Assembly: GCA_012934845.2 (NCBI GenBank) | Contig: WNNJ02002543.1 | Span: 216,559 to 280,558 of the forward strand | Length of the DNA: 64,000 bases | From: Pomphorhynchus laevis | Lineage: Eukaryota > Acanthocephala > Palaeacanthocephala > Echinorhynchida > Pomphorhynchidae | Direction of reading: 5' to 3' | Part shown: one piece after another, positions 1 through 12,700 of the stretch | Layout: every line of letters begins with the position of its first letter | Numbering within the stretch: the first letter of the stretch is position 1 | The notes under the pieces: model-generated | Databases searched by the model: none | The model's input: the letters and a program-made list of their open reading frames with translations, nothing else | What the model was told of the DNA's origin: nothing | Translations under genes and position numbers: made by a program

Positions 1-330
1 ATTGAAGCAGCTAAATAAATAAATAAATGAAAGTTGTTCACACTAAATTGTTTTAACAATTTTGTTTAAACAGATTGTTTGAACACTTTCAGCATTACAA
101 GATAAAAATGATCAGAAAATATTATTTAATCTAAAATAAAGTGTTTAAACTAATATAGAGAAAATACACTAAAAATAAATACATCACATATATTCACTGG
201 AATCTACACAATAAAATTTATAGATCATCAGTATAGAGTTACATGTACTTTTATGGAATTGAATACACCGAAACCAATCGCAACTGCCATTTATAATTAT
301 TAGCACTCTTAACCCTAGTTAAGGATCATT
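1..330. other. No gene seen
   Basis: This is AT-rich sequence with a short AAAT tetranucleotide run near the start. A 13-base phrase, taaccctagttaa, occurs twice at 310-345, next to the 5' truncation point of the LINE copy that follows. Nothing else is recognised. Confidence 0.6.
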
Positions 331-2605
331 TAACCCTAGTTAAATGCTCCTTAAGATTGTACATTCTACTCAACTATTCTTGTCCAGCCCTGTCTTATTT
401 ACTAGTTTCAATCTGTAAGAACGGTAAACGCCTCAGTTTAGCCAATGTCTACATCCGTCTAGGTGAGATTCACAAGAACCGTGACATCCTGGATAGAATT
501 TTTGACAGCGGCTATGACATGGTGCTTGGTGATTTCAACGACAGAATTGGTCGTTGGATTAATGCAGCATTCAGCAGAGCCAGGAACGGTAATCTTATTC
601 ACAAACCACCGCCCCCACACCTTTCATTGCACATCAACGAATTCACTCCTCAACTTATTACTGCTCCATGAGAGGTGGTTGTTGAAACACCTATGTACGG
701 AGCAGTTGCGACAACATCTGTCCACCTCTCATGACTTGATTCGTTGGCGGATTGAAGAGGATACGCTGCTTCGAAGGAGATTTCACTTTGATCCCATCAG
801 AGTGGCTTTCTTTCAGGCAGCTATCCAACGCTTCCCCTGAATTGGTAATGAGAGTATAACCGAATTTAATTCCTACCTGTCTTCGCAAGCTTCCGCGATA
901 CTTTCGACAGCCTATAAAGGTCGTATTTACAGTCCCACTCCGACAAAACTTAAGACCTTAGCATTTATGATTCTTCTTCCCGATCTCTCTGCTTCTGCCA
1001 GGCAAGTTCTCTTGAATGAATATTGGAGCACTAGATATAGGTTCCAACTGGGTAAGGATAGGACAATCATTGCTTTCCTGAATCCAGCCCAGTCTTCCTT
1101 CTGGAAGATATTCAAGAAAGAATAGTTCGTTTGTTGGGGGATAGGGCGTTGGGTTGGATTGGTAATATAAGTCTTGATAATGTTTTGGAGGAGTCACTAT
1201 CCCTACATAATTATAGAGCCACTCAATCAACTCAGCCAATATCGCCTTAGAGAGACTTTAGAAGTAGGGATTTATCTGTCACAAATATCCTTAACTCCTG
1301 GGGGCTTCTTTCGAGCACCTCCAAATCCGTCGCTTCACTCTCTTCTCGTGTCTGCCAGCTTTTGGTAGCCGATCAAAGAATATAAGTGGCCGTAACAATG
1401 CTATTAGCCGCTTCATCTGATGTGGCCGGCTGCAACATCAGTAGTCATATATTTCTACCTAAGAAAAATCCGGTCTCATGTCCTAAAGACCTGCGGCCCA
1501 TATCGATTCAAAATTCCCTCTTATCGATCTACGAAAAAGCGCTTGCGCGTAAAATCCGCGACCATCTAAGTAGGCGAAATTTAATCCAACCAAGTTTCCA
1601 TGGGTTCGTCAAAGGTCTCTCGGTCCATTCAGCTGTAGGTGAAGTGCATCAGTTCTGTCAGGATAATAGTCATCAACTTGCTGTGGTTGTTTTCCTTGAT
1701 TTTTCTGCTGCATTTGATAGCAACTACATTCCCTTTGACATCTCTTCTCTCAGGTTTCTTGGGTTGCTTGCGAGAATTGTTAACAGGGTGGAGATACTGC
1801 TGTACACCAAGCGATTCTATTATGAAGACGAACCTGATGCGCGTCAGTTCTACCCTATTACAGGTGTGCCCCAAGGATCCCCTCTTTCTCCTATCTTGTT
1901 CCTTGCTGCTTCCATTAAACTCTTTAAAATATTTAAACGCGAACAACGTCTAGTGGTTTACGCTGATGATACCACAGCGGTGTTCTCTAGACGCATGTGC
2001 AAAGACGTAGTCTCGGACATCAGCCGTTTCTTTTTAAGATTAAAAGACCAGTTACCCATGTCCAATCTTATTCTAAACTCCGCTAAATCGCAGATTGTTG
2101 TCTTTTATGGCGCCCCTGCAACAAAGAAAAAACTTAAGAGATTTCGATGACCAGTCGGTGAACTGGTCGGCGAAAGTGGACCTGGATTGACTTTAACGTA
2201 TCCTGAAGAGAGCTAGGTGGGCCCTGAAACGGGCCAAGCATCTGTCATTGAAAGGGAAAACCCAGGTGCGCCTCTGGGGCACTTGGGCTATCTCGGGATT
2301 AGTCTTCTTTTCATAGGACGTCCCCCGGAGCAAAGGCTAAGGTTTCTCAAGCTTTTCGTCTCACGTTTTTCAAGCATAGTCCGCCTTGATTGAACTCTTC
2401 GGGATGGGTGAAAGACCATGGGTTGTTTAGTCGAAAGGCGCCGTGTTGGATTGGCTGGTGGGCTCAGATCCCTCTGGACCTGAGACCATAAATTGGGGGA
2501 CTAAACAGAACGAAATACGAAGAATATCTGACACATCTTCTTTCTTTTTTTCTTTTTAATGACACTTATATCCCCATGTACTAATTTTGTTTAATAAAAT
2601 CTTTA
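331..2605 (+). mobile_element. LINE family J, copy 1 (5'-truncated, decayed)
   Basis: This is a non-LTR retrotransposon related to the jockey/R1 group. It starts inside the APE-type endonuclease; residues like ILGDFNDR are readable as VLGDFNDR near 520. The reverse transcriptase follows at 1386-2150, with LRPISIQN, the first catalytic aspartate in VFLDFSAAFD and the second pair in VYADDTT. The frame is broken several times between 670 and 1386 and again after 2150, so the copy is dead. The C-terminal part continues to about 2480 and matches the copy at 34.3-38.2 kb. The 3' end lies near 2600 in a TTTATTATTATC-like run rather than a poly(A). The whole of ORF1 and the first half of the endonuclease are absent. 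Confidence 0.85.
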
Positions 2606-3746
2606 TTATTATCTTTTATTGAAATAACGTACAATTTATATGCAATGAAAATTGAACGTACAACATGATATGCAATAAATTGTAATTTATTTAAAATTTT
2701 TCTTTGAAATTCGCCACGGAACTTTCACTCACCCTCAAATTTATACGATTGTGTTCAAGTGATATAATTAGTATCAGTTTCATTCGATAAATCGCAATCA
2801 TTTCATATTGCAAATGTTTATTAGCGTATCATATTTTTAACATATCACTTTAATGCTTAAGATATTACTTAGTAGATAATTTTCTTTGCATAAAAATAGC
2901 TCTTTGTGAATAATTATTTGATTCTATATGTAATAACATTCTTATTGTGTTATTGTTAAGTAAAAATTAAATTCCAACAATTACGAGCAATTAGAACTAA
3001 TCAAATATCTTAACAACAATCAATAATTATTATGTTAAAGTAATTGTTCATAAATAGGTAACAATAAAAATTGTTTTTGTTGTCGTCGGTTAATATTTTC
3101 TATTTTGAAAAACCACTATATGATAATCTTCAATTCGTCTTTTTACGTTTTGTCACGACCTAAATGACTAGCTTTTGCAAACAATTGAAATCTTAGTTTT
3201 TTTGCAACATTACTTAAGTACCCCATAGGCGCTCGTCAACCTGCAATCTAAAAGATAAATATTGACCAGCTTCAGGCATCATATTGTGAGAGAGAATTAA
3301 TCCAGCTTGAAACAGTCTGCTGTCAAGTTACAAACTTTCCATATTCTTCAAAGTATGATGGGTAGCAACCATAAATGCTCTTGCACTAACTCGACTCTGC
3401 TGTTCATCTATAGCATATCTGCAAAATAATTTGTAAGGCATGTAGGAATAAATCAAACATATTTAAAAAGTTTTGTATTTACTTTAATAAACTAAATTCT
3501 GTATCGTTTATTTTACATCTAGTGGCTTTTTATTTAATGTGATATCATAAAAATAGTTTTATGATGTACCTTAAAAAGATGTTATGGTTGTTTAAATAAT
3601 TTTCTTGCAATTTAGTTATTAATATAATAGTGTTTTGATGAATCTAACTTTGTAAAGCAACTATTTTTATTTATTTGTTAATAATCATAAACGAATCGTT
3701 TCATTGTTGTTAAAATAACGTTTTTCCTATATTTCTTTCATTGCAG
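2606..3746. other. Intergenic or 5' intron of DNAJC3
   Basis: This AT-rich stretch holds no convincing exon. The missing first coding exon of DNAJC3, with start codon and signal peptide, should lie here or before the window if the LINE at 331-2605 is intronic. I found no hydrophobic signal-peptide ORF ending at a splice donor in the required phase. Confidence 0.45.
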
Positions 3747-6700
3747 CTCAAACCAATGTTGAAAACAGTGATCGATTGAGACATGAAGGCGTAGAACAAC
3801 TTAAACGCGGAAATATCTTAAAATCAATAGAATTATTACAGACGGCGGTAGGTAAGGCTGTGCTCAAAAATATAATAAATTTTCTTGATTATTATTCATT
3901 CTTTGGATTTTTAACTTTCATTACATTGAAATGATAACAAATCTGATATGTTTTAATAATTTTGTTAGACATATATATAATATATATTTATATTTATTAA
4001 TTATTATTTTATTTGAATATATTTTATTTATTAATAAAATAATTAATTTTTTTATTAGTGGAGAGAGTGAAGAAAATGTTTATTTAATCGAATTTTCAAT
4101 AGTTTACTGTTATCATCTTCAAGAGTAAATGTTACAAAATATGTAAAAATATGTAAAAATATTTTGTAACATTTACTCTTGAAGATGATAGCAGTAGGCT
4201 ATTGAAAATTCGATTAAATAAACATTTTCTTCACTCTCTCCACTACTAAATAATCTGATATGAGTGAACAATCAATTTATAATACAATTAATTTTATAAA
4301 TATTTTTTTTAATTTTATATTTTTTCAAAATAAATATACAGACGAGAATTTTTTCAAGACAGAGAATATACGCGGCTGATGAAAATTAAGCAACGTTAAT
4401 ACTTTGTTTAATCATTTGATAAAATTGTCTAATAAAAATAGATAACATATATTCATATATACGATATATGCATATATATAAATAATATTAATAGATATAT
4501 TCATATATAAAAGATATATTTAATATCCATACATTTTAAAATATAAATAAGTGCTTGAAATTATGCTAATGGTAGAAATAAAAATTGATTTTTAATTAAC
4601 GATTTGAACATAATTTTAATTACTTTCATGTCATCAGTTTAATATAATGTCGTTATATCATTTCCTTTTTGTTAATAGCTGTCGTTAATAAAAAAATTCA
4701 ATTTAGTGAAATATCGAAATCAACCTTATTTAAAATGCCGTATTCGGTGTTTTCTTTCGCTTTAAACAAGAATTTAAAGAGTGAGATAGCTTTAATTCCT
4801 TTAAATAGGAATTGAAGTTATCTCACTTACAGCCAAATTCAAAAGCTTAATTATTTTGCTTTTCGTTTAAAAATATATTTTTCTACCTGTTATTTTGTCT
4901 TTGTATCTTCTATTACATAGATATGGATTCTAACAATCATTTGGCAGTATATAACCTGGGTACTGCATACTACGCAAATCGGAATATTCGTAAAGCAAAG
5001 CAGTTGTTTTATAAGGTCCTTCAATTAAGAAGTGATTTTTATGAGGTATGTAATCATAGTAAAAATATTTAAATGCTTTTAATTTGCATTGTAACTTTTA
5101 AATAATCATTTGCATTACATTTACGTTCAAGAATCGTCCATATTAGCTGCCGCCCTCTACATTTCTTATAATTAGAAACTGTTTCTTTGCAATTAAGTTT
5201 TTTAATTAAGAGTTCACTGCTTATTTCTTCTTCTTTTAATGCAAGATATCAAGTCTGATTTATTAGCGATTTGCTTTTAAATATATTGTTACCTTCACGA
5301 AATGTTCTTAAGCATACACATTTCAGAATACACACATTTTGACTGGACATGAAAATTTTAGCATTGGCCCAACTGCATTCATTATTTTTCGTATACTGCA
5401 AAGTATAGAAAACTACATGCTAAAATTGTCCTAATTATCACTGAACAAAAGAATTTGAATGCTGTTCTTGAATATTCATAAAATGTTTGACATTTTATAT
5501 ATCATTATCACCTAGGTTTTCTGATTTTTTGTTTAATTCATAGATCCATGTATACATTTTTAAAATCATTTTAAGTTCGTTTGAATCCAAGAACGTGTTT
5601 AGGTTCGTCCACATCTGGTAGAGCTATGTGTAAGACAAGGACATCTCGATGAAGCTTTACAGAATCTAAATGAAATGGTTTGTTTTTTAGTCTCAATTTT
5701 CATAACATTTCTTGATATTTTGTTATATGGGCATGTGTTTCTGAAACAAATAAAAATAAACTACATTTGCTGTTTCTATATGCATGTTTATTATTACGGG
5801 CTTTCACGCTATCATATAAAAGGTTTTTTTTGTTACTTTTTATGTTCTTATATAGTGCCTAAAAAATAATTTATCTGTGATCATATCATCTCCCTTCAAT
5901 ATAGTTCCTATTTAAACATAATTAACGCTACAATTGACAACAACCATGTTTTTTGTGAGCTAAAAAATAATGCTGAATGTACTCGCATTGTTGTACTCTC
6001 ATCATCAGTGAGCCCACGCTTACATTTCGTGTTTCTTCACGAAATGTAGGCGTGAGCTCTTTGCTGATGATGTTCACCCACGCTGATTTTGTATTGTACA
6101 GTAATGCTGATAGGATTAAAAGAACCATACGATGATAATTTAAAAACCGACCAATTAAGCAAAATAGCTCGTGTAAGCAATGAATTTTTACAATTATAAT
6201 TTATATTTTAGTTTTTTAATTAGCAAATTATTCTTTAAAAATATATTATTACAATTTTTCTAATTGCAAAAATATTAGAAATTACATTTTACATGAGTTT
6301 AGTATAAATGCTCTCTCTACATTATAATTTTGCTTGCCAAACATTAGAAGTTACATCGTTAATTAGGTTAAACAAAATTACTTGCAATCATTTATGGTAA
6401 ATACTCTGCAAGCATAAACTTTATATTATATCGTCAATATTATTATGGTGGTCAACAAACGATCTCTTTCGATAATTACGAGGAACCATCAACATTTGAG
6501 CAAATTAGATACACTTATTACTAAAATTTATACCCTATATTATTTCTGTTAAGATAATGATAGTTTTAAATTTATTCGTTTATACGTAGATTATTTTGGA
6601 GGTAATTATTTATTCATAACTTTTAAGAACGATTTTTTATTAAATTTTGAAATTTCTGTGATTCAGATCTTTGATTGTAGGATCTATCCTCATAATATGC

Positions 6701-9700
6701 TAACTATACAAATGTTCAGTAATCGCACAAATGAGACATTAACTAGAGTGTTACAGTGTATGTTATATTTATAAAGATAAATTATTTAAAAATTATATTA
6801 TTGTTAAAAATATGTCCATCTGATATTTAACTATTCATATTTATTAAAATTATTATTTGGTTGTATAATATAAAAATATTCGTAAATGCTTCATTAGGTG
6901 TGTGTGAATAAAACATTTTTTAATTTTTATTAGTAGTGATAAAATGTCCATTTTAATATTTATGGAATGACCAACTTATAAATTCAAAAAAGGAATTTGT
7001 TATTAATATTTTATTGACAAATGTCGACTGCATCGGAATAAAATTACATTTAGAAATACTAGATATTTTATTAAACATTTTTAATGTAATTTTATTATCA
7101 TGATGTTGACAATGAACCAATTCGTTTTTATATATACTTTAATATATATTCTTTTAACGTGGTTTCTTGTTTTTATGTTGATTATTTTGATGGCTTTACA
7201 TACAGAGCAAATTTATATTTGCTTGTTATTAAAGCATTGTACTGTGATTTTAAAATGTATTTTTCTTTAATATATCATTACACAAAACGTTTTGCTTCCA
7301 TTATTATTCTCACAATGATTAATTAAATCAGTTCTTATCAGGGTTCATTCAGGACACAGATGTTCTAAGATTGTATTAGGTACATTTACTAAACTAGAAG
7401 CGTCTAATTGTATTTTTAATAACACTGAAGCCTTGAACGAGTTCAAAAGTGCATACATTTTAGAATTATATGCAAATATCGATTTTAATTTATACATAAA
7501 ATATACAAAATTTTGATTAGCCATATAGTGAATCATGTTAACATACTCATAAAATACATGTATTCCATGAAATACAATGTACTCATGGAATATTTTTAAT
7601 TTTGTATATCGTTTTCTATAAAATTTTACCGCCAATTAAATGTTTACCTTTATGAATTTATTAAAATTTTATAAGAGTATTTATTATTCGAATTTAGCAA
7701 AAAATGGATGCTGATAATTTACACTCAATTAGTGAACAGATTGAACGAGTAACACAGTTAAATATAAAGTTGAAAAAGGCACTAGATATTCATACGAAGC
7801 AAACTGATTTCAACACTGCCCTCATAATTTACAGCGAATTATTACAGGTATGTGTTTTAAAATAATTGTTTAAAACGCATGTTTAATTAAGAGAATATTT
7901 ATACGAATGTATACATTTTACTTTATAATATGAATGTATGTGATTGCATATTCGGCGCTGTGTATTTAGACATATTGTTCTTTCGGTAAGGATATAAGTA
8001 GAAAACATCAGAAATTAGTTTCTCGGAAATATATTCATTTTTACTCTGGCATTGTAAATCTCAAAATTTAGTTATCTTTTATCTTGTTAATGCGTTTCAT
8101 AATGAGTTTTCTAGTTAAAACTCAAAGGATATTTTGTAATTAATTAGCATTTAGCAATTCGTAATATCGTTCGTGATTTTAAGGTTATGCCTGTATGCAA
8201 TAATTGTATTTATGGCTGTTTGGTGGCTGTGCAATTAAACTGATTTTGAAACTACCACAAATACTGTTGCGAGACATTACTTTTTTAATTTTACAATAAA
8301 ATCATTTATTTGTTAATTAGTATTTGACGATCATTTTTATTGATTTTTAATTCATTGATATTTCTTTAGGACTGTGACCTAGCTGAAACACTTTATCAAA
8401 AGAGATCTGATTGCTATTTGAAACTTAACCAGCGGAACGACGCTGTTGACGATCTCCGTCATATTATATCTATTTATCCAGAAAACAAGGACATTATGTT
8501 TGTTGTTGCCGATATCTACTTTAAAGATGGTTTATTTAACGAAGGAATGAAGTAAGTACTTGTATATAAATAGATGTTTACGCGTAAAAGATAAACTACC
8601 AGTTAAAGTATTCAACATGGTTTACAAGTATATAAACGTTTGTTATATATCATTATTGTTGATACCGGATCGACCTAAGAACAATCTGCTCGATAATCGG
8701 CTCGACAATCTGCTTAACAACTAAGTTCGGTTTATTTGCTAAACAACTAAGCCGAACAGGATACTTCCATTACTTTGATCACGCTTTTCTAATTTTGATT
8801 CTTATCGTTTAATTTATGTTGCCAATATTTGTTATTTGATCTTTATTTTACAGAATAGGTAAGCAAATTACCGGTAATTAATCGCTCGCATCACGAAAAA
8901 GCATTATTCATCATATGAATTTCGATTCAATCCCCACTCGTGTTATAGTTATGTCATTACACCGACGCTCTTGATATTTTTGTAAATTTATTTATATAAA
9001 TTTTATTTTCTATTTTTTTTAAATTTGTATAATACCTATCAGTTTTTCCTTTTTGTAATTTAGTTGGATAAAGCGTTGCTTGAAGGAGGACCAAGCCAAT
9101 GAGCAATGTCGTCCGATCTATAAACTGTATAGGCCGGTGCAGCTTAACGAGACCAAAATAACAAAGGCCATTAACAATAACCAATGGGAAACATGTTTGG
9201 ATATCTGTGAAAGCACTCTTCGCTTTCTTGAGAAAGAAAATATACCGAATGCTTTAAAATCGTACTTACTATCTTACAAGTGCCGATGCTCACTGCATGC
9301 AAGTATTCTAAAAAATAATTCAAAAATTATGATTAAATGATTTAAATTAGAAGCGATATATAACGCTAATCTCATTGAATTTATTTCAACGTTAAATATG
9401 GATATCATTCTAGTCATGTTTGTAATGTCCTTTAATATCATTGATAGAAAATTGGACTTATGTATGTGTTCGATCGACTCCTGTTCTGGAATTAGTTGAA
9501 TATACATTAAGCTTATTTACTCCTGCATATATGACGCTGCTTTTTGGCTAGATACGTGCTTTCTTTGAATACTTTTAATTACAATTTTTTTTATTATCCA
9601 CATCGTATAGGTTTCCTTAATCGGTAAAATTAGTCCCAAAATCATCAATACGTTTTTTTATTGCATATGCAGATTATATTTTACAAAGAATCAACCAGTC

Positions 9701-12700
9701 AAATGTCAATACATACCTTATACTGTGCAAGCAACTCCAAATCTAAACTAGCGGCCATATATAATATTAAACAATAGTATTGTTTTAAATAGTTGATAAT
9801 GGTCCATTGTTGATAAAGAATCATTGGAGCTGGATCAAAGAAAATAGGAAAATTTATTAAGCATCTTTTAGCGAAATATCAATAAAAAATTTCCTCTTTT
9901 TAATCCAAGTCCAATAATTCTTTATCAATAGCATTATACGCGTCAGCAATAGCATTATAATCGTTTGTTAAGAGTAGTATAATACTATTGTTTAATACTA
10001 TATATCTGCATTGCAATGGTTTATCCTCGACAGCGATCTAGTAGCTAATTATATATGTAATTTTTAATAAACCGAACGCCTAAAGATAGATCCGATAATC
10101 CTGAACAGCGGTTAATATTGCTTACCATATATATTTAATTATATATTCATTCACGATGTCACACAGGCAATCGAAACGACCAGTGAGTACCTCATTCTAC
10201 TGATGAGTGTTGCCGGGTACTCATCATTTCAATGCTGAAGTGGTCGTCTAGAAGTGACATGATGATTGAAAGTTGTGAATCGAAGTCCAGTCTATCAAGC
10301 AACACCATTTAATATAAATGCCGTATTTCGTGATAAATCCTGAACCGTTGTCTACTCAGCACATCTGTGCACTACTATTATATATAATTTGAAGTATACG
10401 GAAAATTGCAAAATAAATCGGGGAAGATGTTTAAAGATGTTTCGCCCCTTTTCAGAGCTTTTTCAATCTACAACAAAAAAAAATAAAGCAGTTGATTACA
10501 AGCGTCAGATTTTGGATCTTTAAAATTATGGTCAGGGTTACAGCTGATTTCAAACTCCGTATGCAACATCCCGATCAAAGTTTCTTCTTTCCGCAATCGC
10601 TCATTGTCATTAGTTATGCCGCTATGCACAATTGTGTAATTCATGCAATCAAAATTCCCATGCTGTATGCAGTGACGAATTGCTCCGTCGTTAATGTTGG
10701 ATAAACGATAATGTGAATTACGAATATTCATTCATGAATTTATCATAAGCTTTGTGCATGGCAGTGCGTATTGTAGTTTAACCATGCATCATGTATTAAA
10801 TTCCTTTTAATAGAATTGCTGTTTAACATGGACACTTTCAAGTGTACAAATATATAAAATATAATTTGTTGTTACAACTGCCATAAACACCCGGCAGCAT
10901 TCTATATATCCCCATCAGATCAAGAAATAGAACCGAATTATTCTCGCAATATTTGAAGGCGCTACGTATGCCCAGTGATCCTATGTGTGACGACAAACTT
11001 CAACAACGGTATACGCGTTTCGCTCTTACGGAGCTCATCAGTACCGTGACTTTAATAATCATCCATTGGCACCTTAACACACGCTTAAACAATGTCTAAA
11101 GCTCGAAAAACAGAACTACCCTTAATCTGAATCATCAGAGGAAATTTAGCATAAGCTCTGTGCATGGCAGTGCGTATTGCGGTTTAACCATGCATCAGGA
11201 ACTAAATTCTTTTTAATATAAATGCTGTTTTAGAGGGACACTTTCAAGTGTACAAATATATATATAAATTATAGCTCCGTTAGAGCAAAACGCGTCTACC
11301 GTTGTTGAAGCTTGTCATCACACATAGGGTGACTACATATGTAGCGACTTTGAATATTGCGAGAATAATTCGGTTCTATTTCGTGGTCTTATAGGGATAT
11401 ATAGAATGCTGCCTGGTGTTTATGCCTCCTAATGAGGAAAACATAGTGATTTTTTTTATGAGTACACCGTTGGGTGTCCTAGGGCAGATGTATCAACAAA
11501 TTATATTTATATATTTGTACACTTGAAATTGTTCCTGTAAAACAGCATTTCTATTAAATAGAATTTAGTGCCTGATGCATGGTTAAACTGCAATACGCAC
11601 AGCCATGCACAGAGCTTATGCTAAATTCCCTCTGATGATTCAGATTAAGGGTAGTTATGTTTTTCGAGCTTTAAACACTGTTTAAGCGTGTGTTAAGGTG
11701 CCTATGGATGATTATTAAAGTTACGGTACTGATGAGCTCATTCAGAGCGAAGCGCGTTTACCGTTGTTGAAGTTTGTCGTTACACATAAAATGATTGGGC
11801 ATACGTAGTCTAGTAGTTGTGTTGATACGTCGATTTCTTGTCGTGACCAATTTTTGTTAATCGATTTTATTTCTATAGACTTAATATCCTTCAAATTATC
11901 TATGGACTATAGAGTGAATTTAATATCTAAAGTACCAATTGTGTTAGTTGATTTCATATATTTTTAATAGATTCGAATTTCTGTAAAAAAATAATCAGTG
12001 CTCTCGATTAATGAGTCGGTTAGCTTTAATACTGGAAATAATTTTTCCTGTAGAAATCTAGAGATCGATTATCTATCTTGCTAGAGGATATGAAACAATT
12101 AACTTTTCATGTATTACCTTTACAGAGTATTTAGAATTGAGTCTTTTATCTTGCATATGCTTGTTTCGTGTTCATTTATATCAATTTTGACATAACTGGA
12201 TGATTGTAGACTTCTCAACCCTTCATTTATATAGTCAGACCTATTCCATACCACAATTTTCAGCCTTTAGCTGTAGTCATTATCTTTATATTCTTTTTTC
12301 ATATTTTATTTAAAACTTTCCACTTTAATTTGCTCAAATTGTTCACGCTGATGTGGTTGGGATGTGTACCAACATATTTTTGAATGGCCCTGTCTTACAG
12401 ATTTATTCTTATATTCAATGTTTATTGTATTTTCTGAATTTGGGAACATCTTGTTTGATGCTAACTTTAAAGTATCTATTAATTGGAAACGATTAAATTC
12501 TCGTGGACTTAGTACAAAGTTCATATCCAGTGATAAAACTTCAATATAATCTTGGGTTAGAAGTTCATTATGTATGTTAATAACATTCAATGTGTTAATA
12601 ACATATTTTTTAAATACCCATCTTCTTTCGTATTTTAAAGCAACGATTGCACTGGTTATCTTAATTCATAAATTCTTCCGGAGAGACATTATTTTCGTCG

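Larger units (their letters stand above)
10740..11800. repeat. Penelope-like terminal repeats in head-to-head arrangement
   Basis: Two copies of a terminal-repeat unit meet head to head at about 11270. The - strand arm (11270 down to 10740) has one hammerhead, and the + strand arm (11270-11800) has a partial and a complete one. The two cleavage positions on the + arm (after 11296 and after 11758) bound a 462-nt unit. Shared landmarks are catgcatggttaaac and the accgttgttgaag tail after each ribozyme. Head-to-head copies are typical of Penelope-like insertions. Confidence 0.75.

Noticed and set aside
3353-3440. ATG-starting stretch as the first exon of DNAJC3
   Set aside because: It runs into a stop before the GTAAG-like site and is not hydrophobic enough for a signal peptide.
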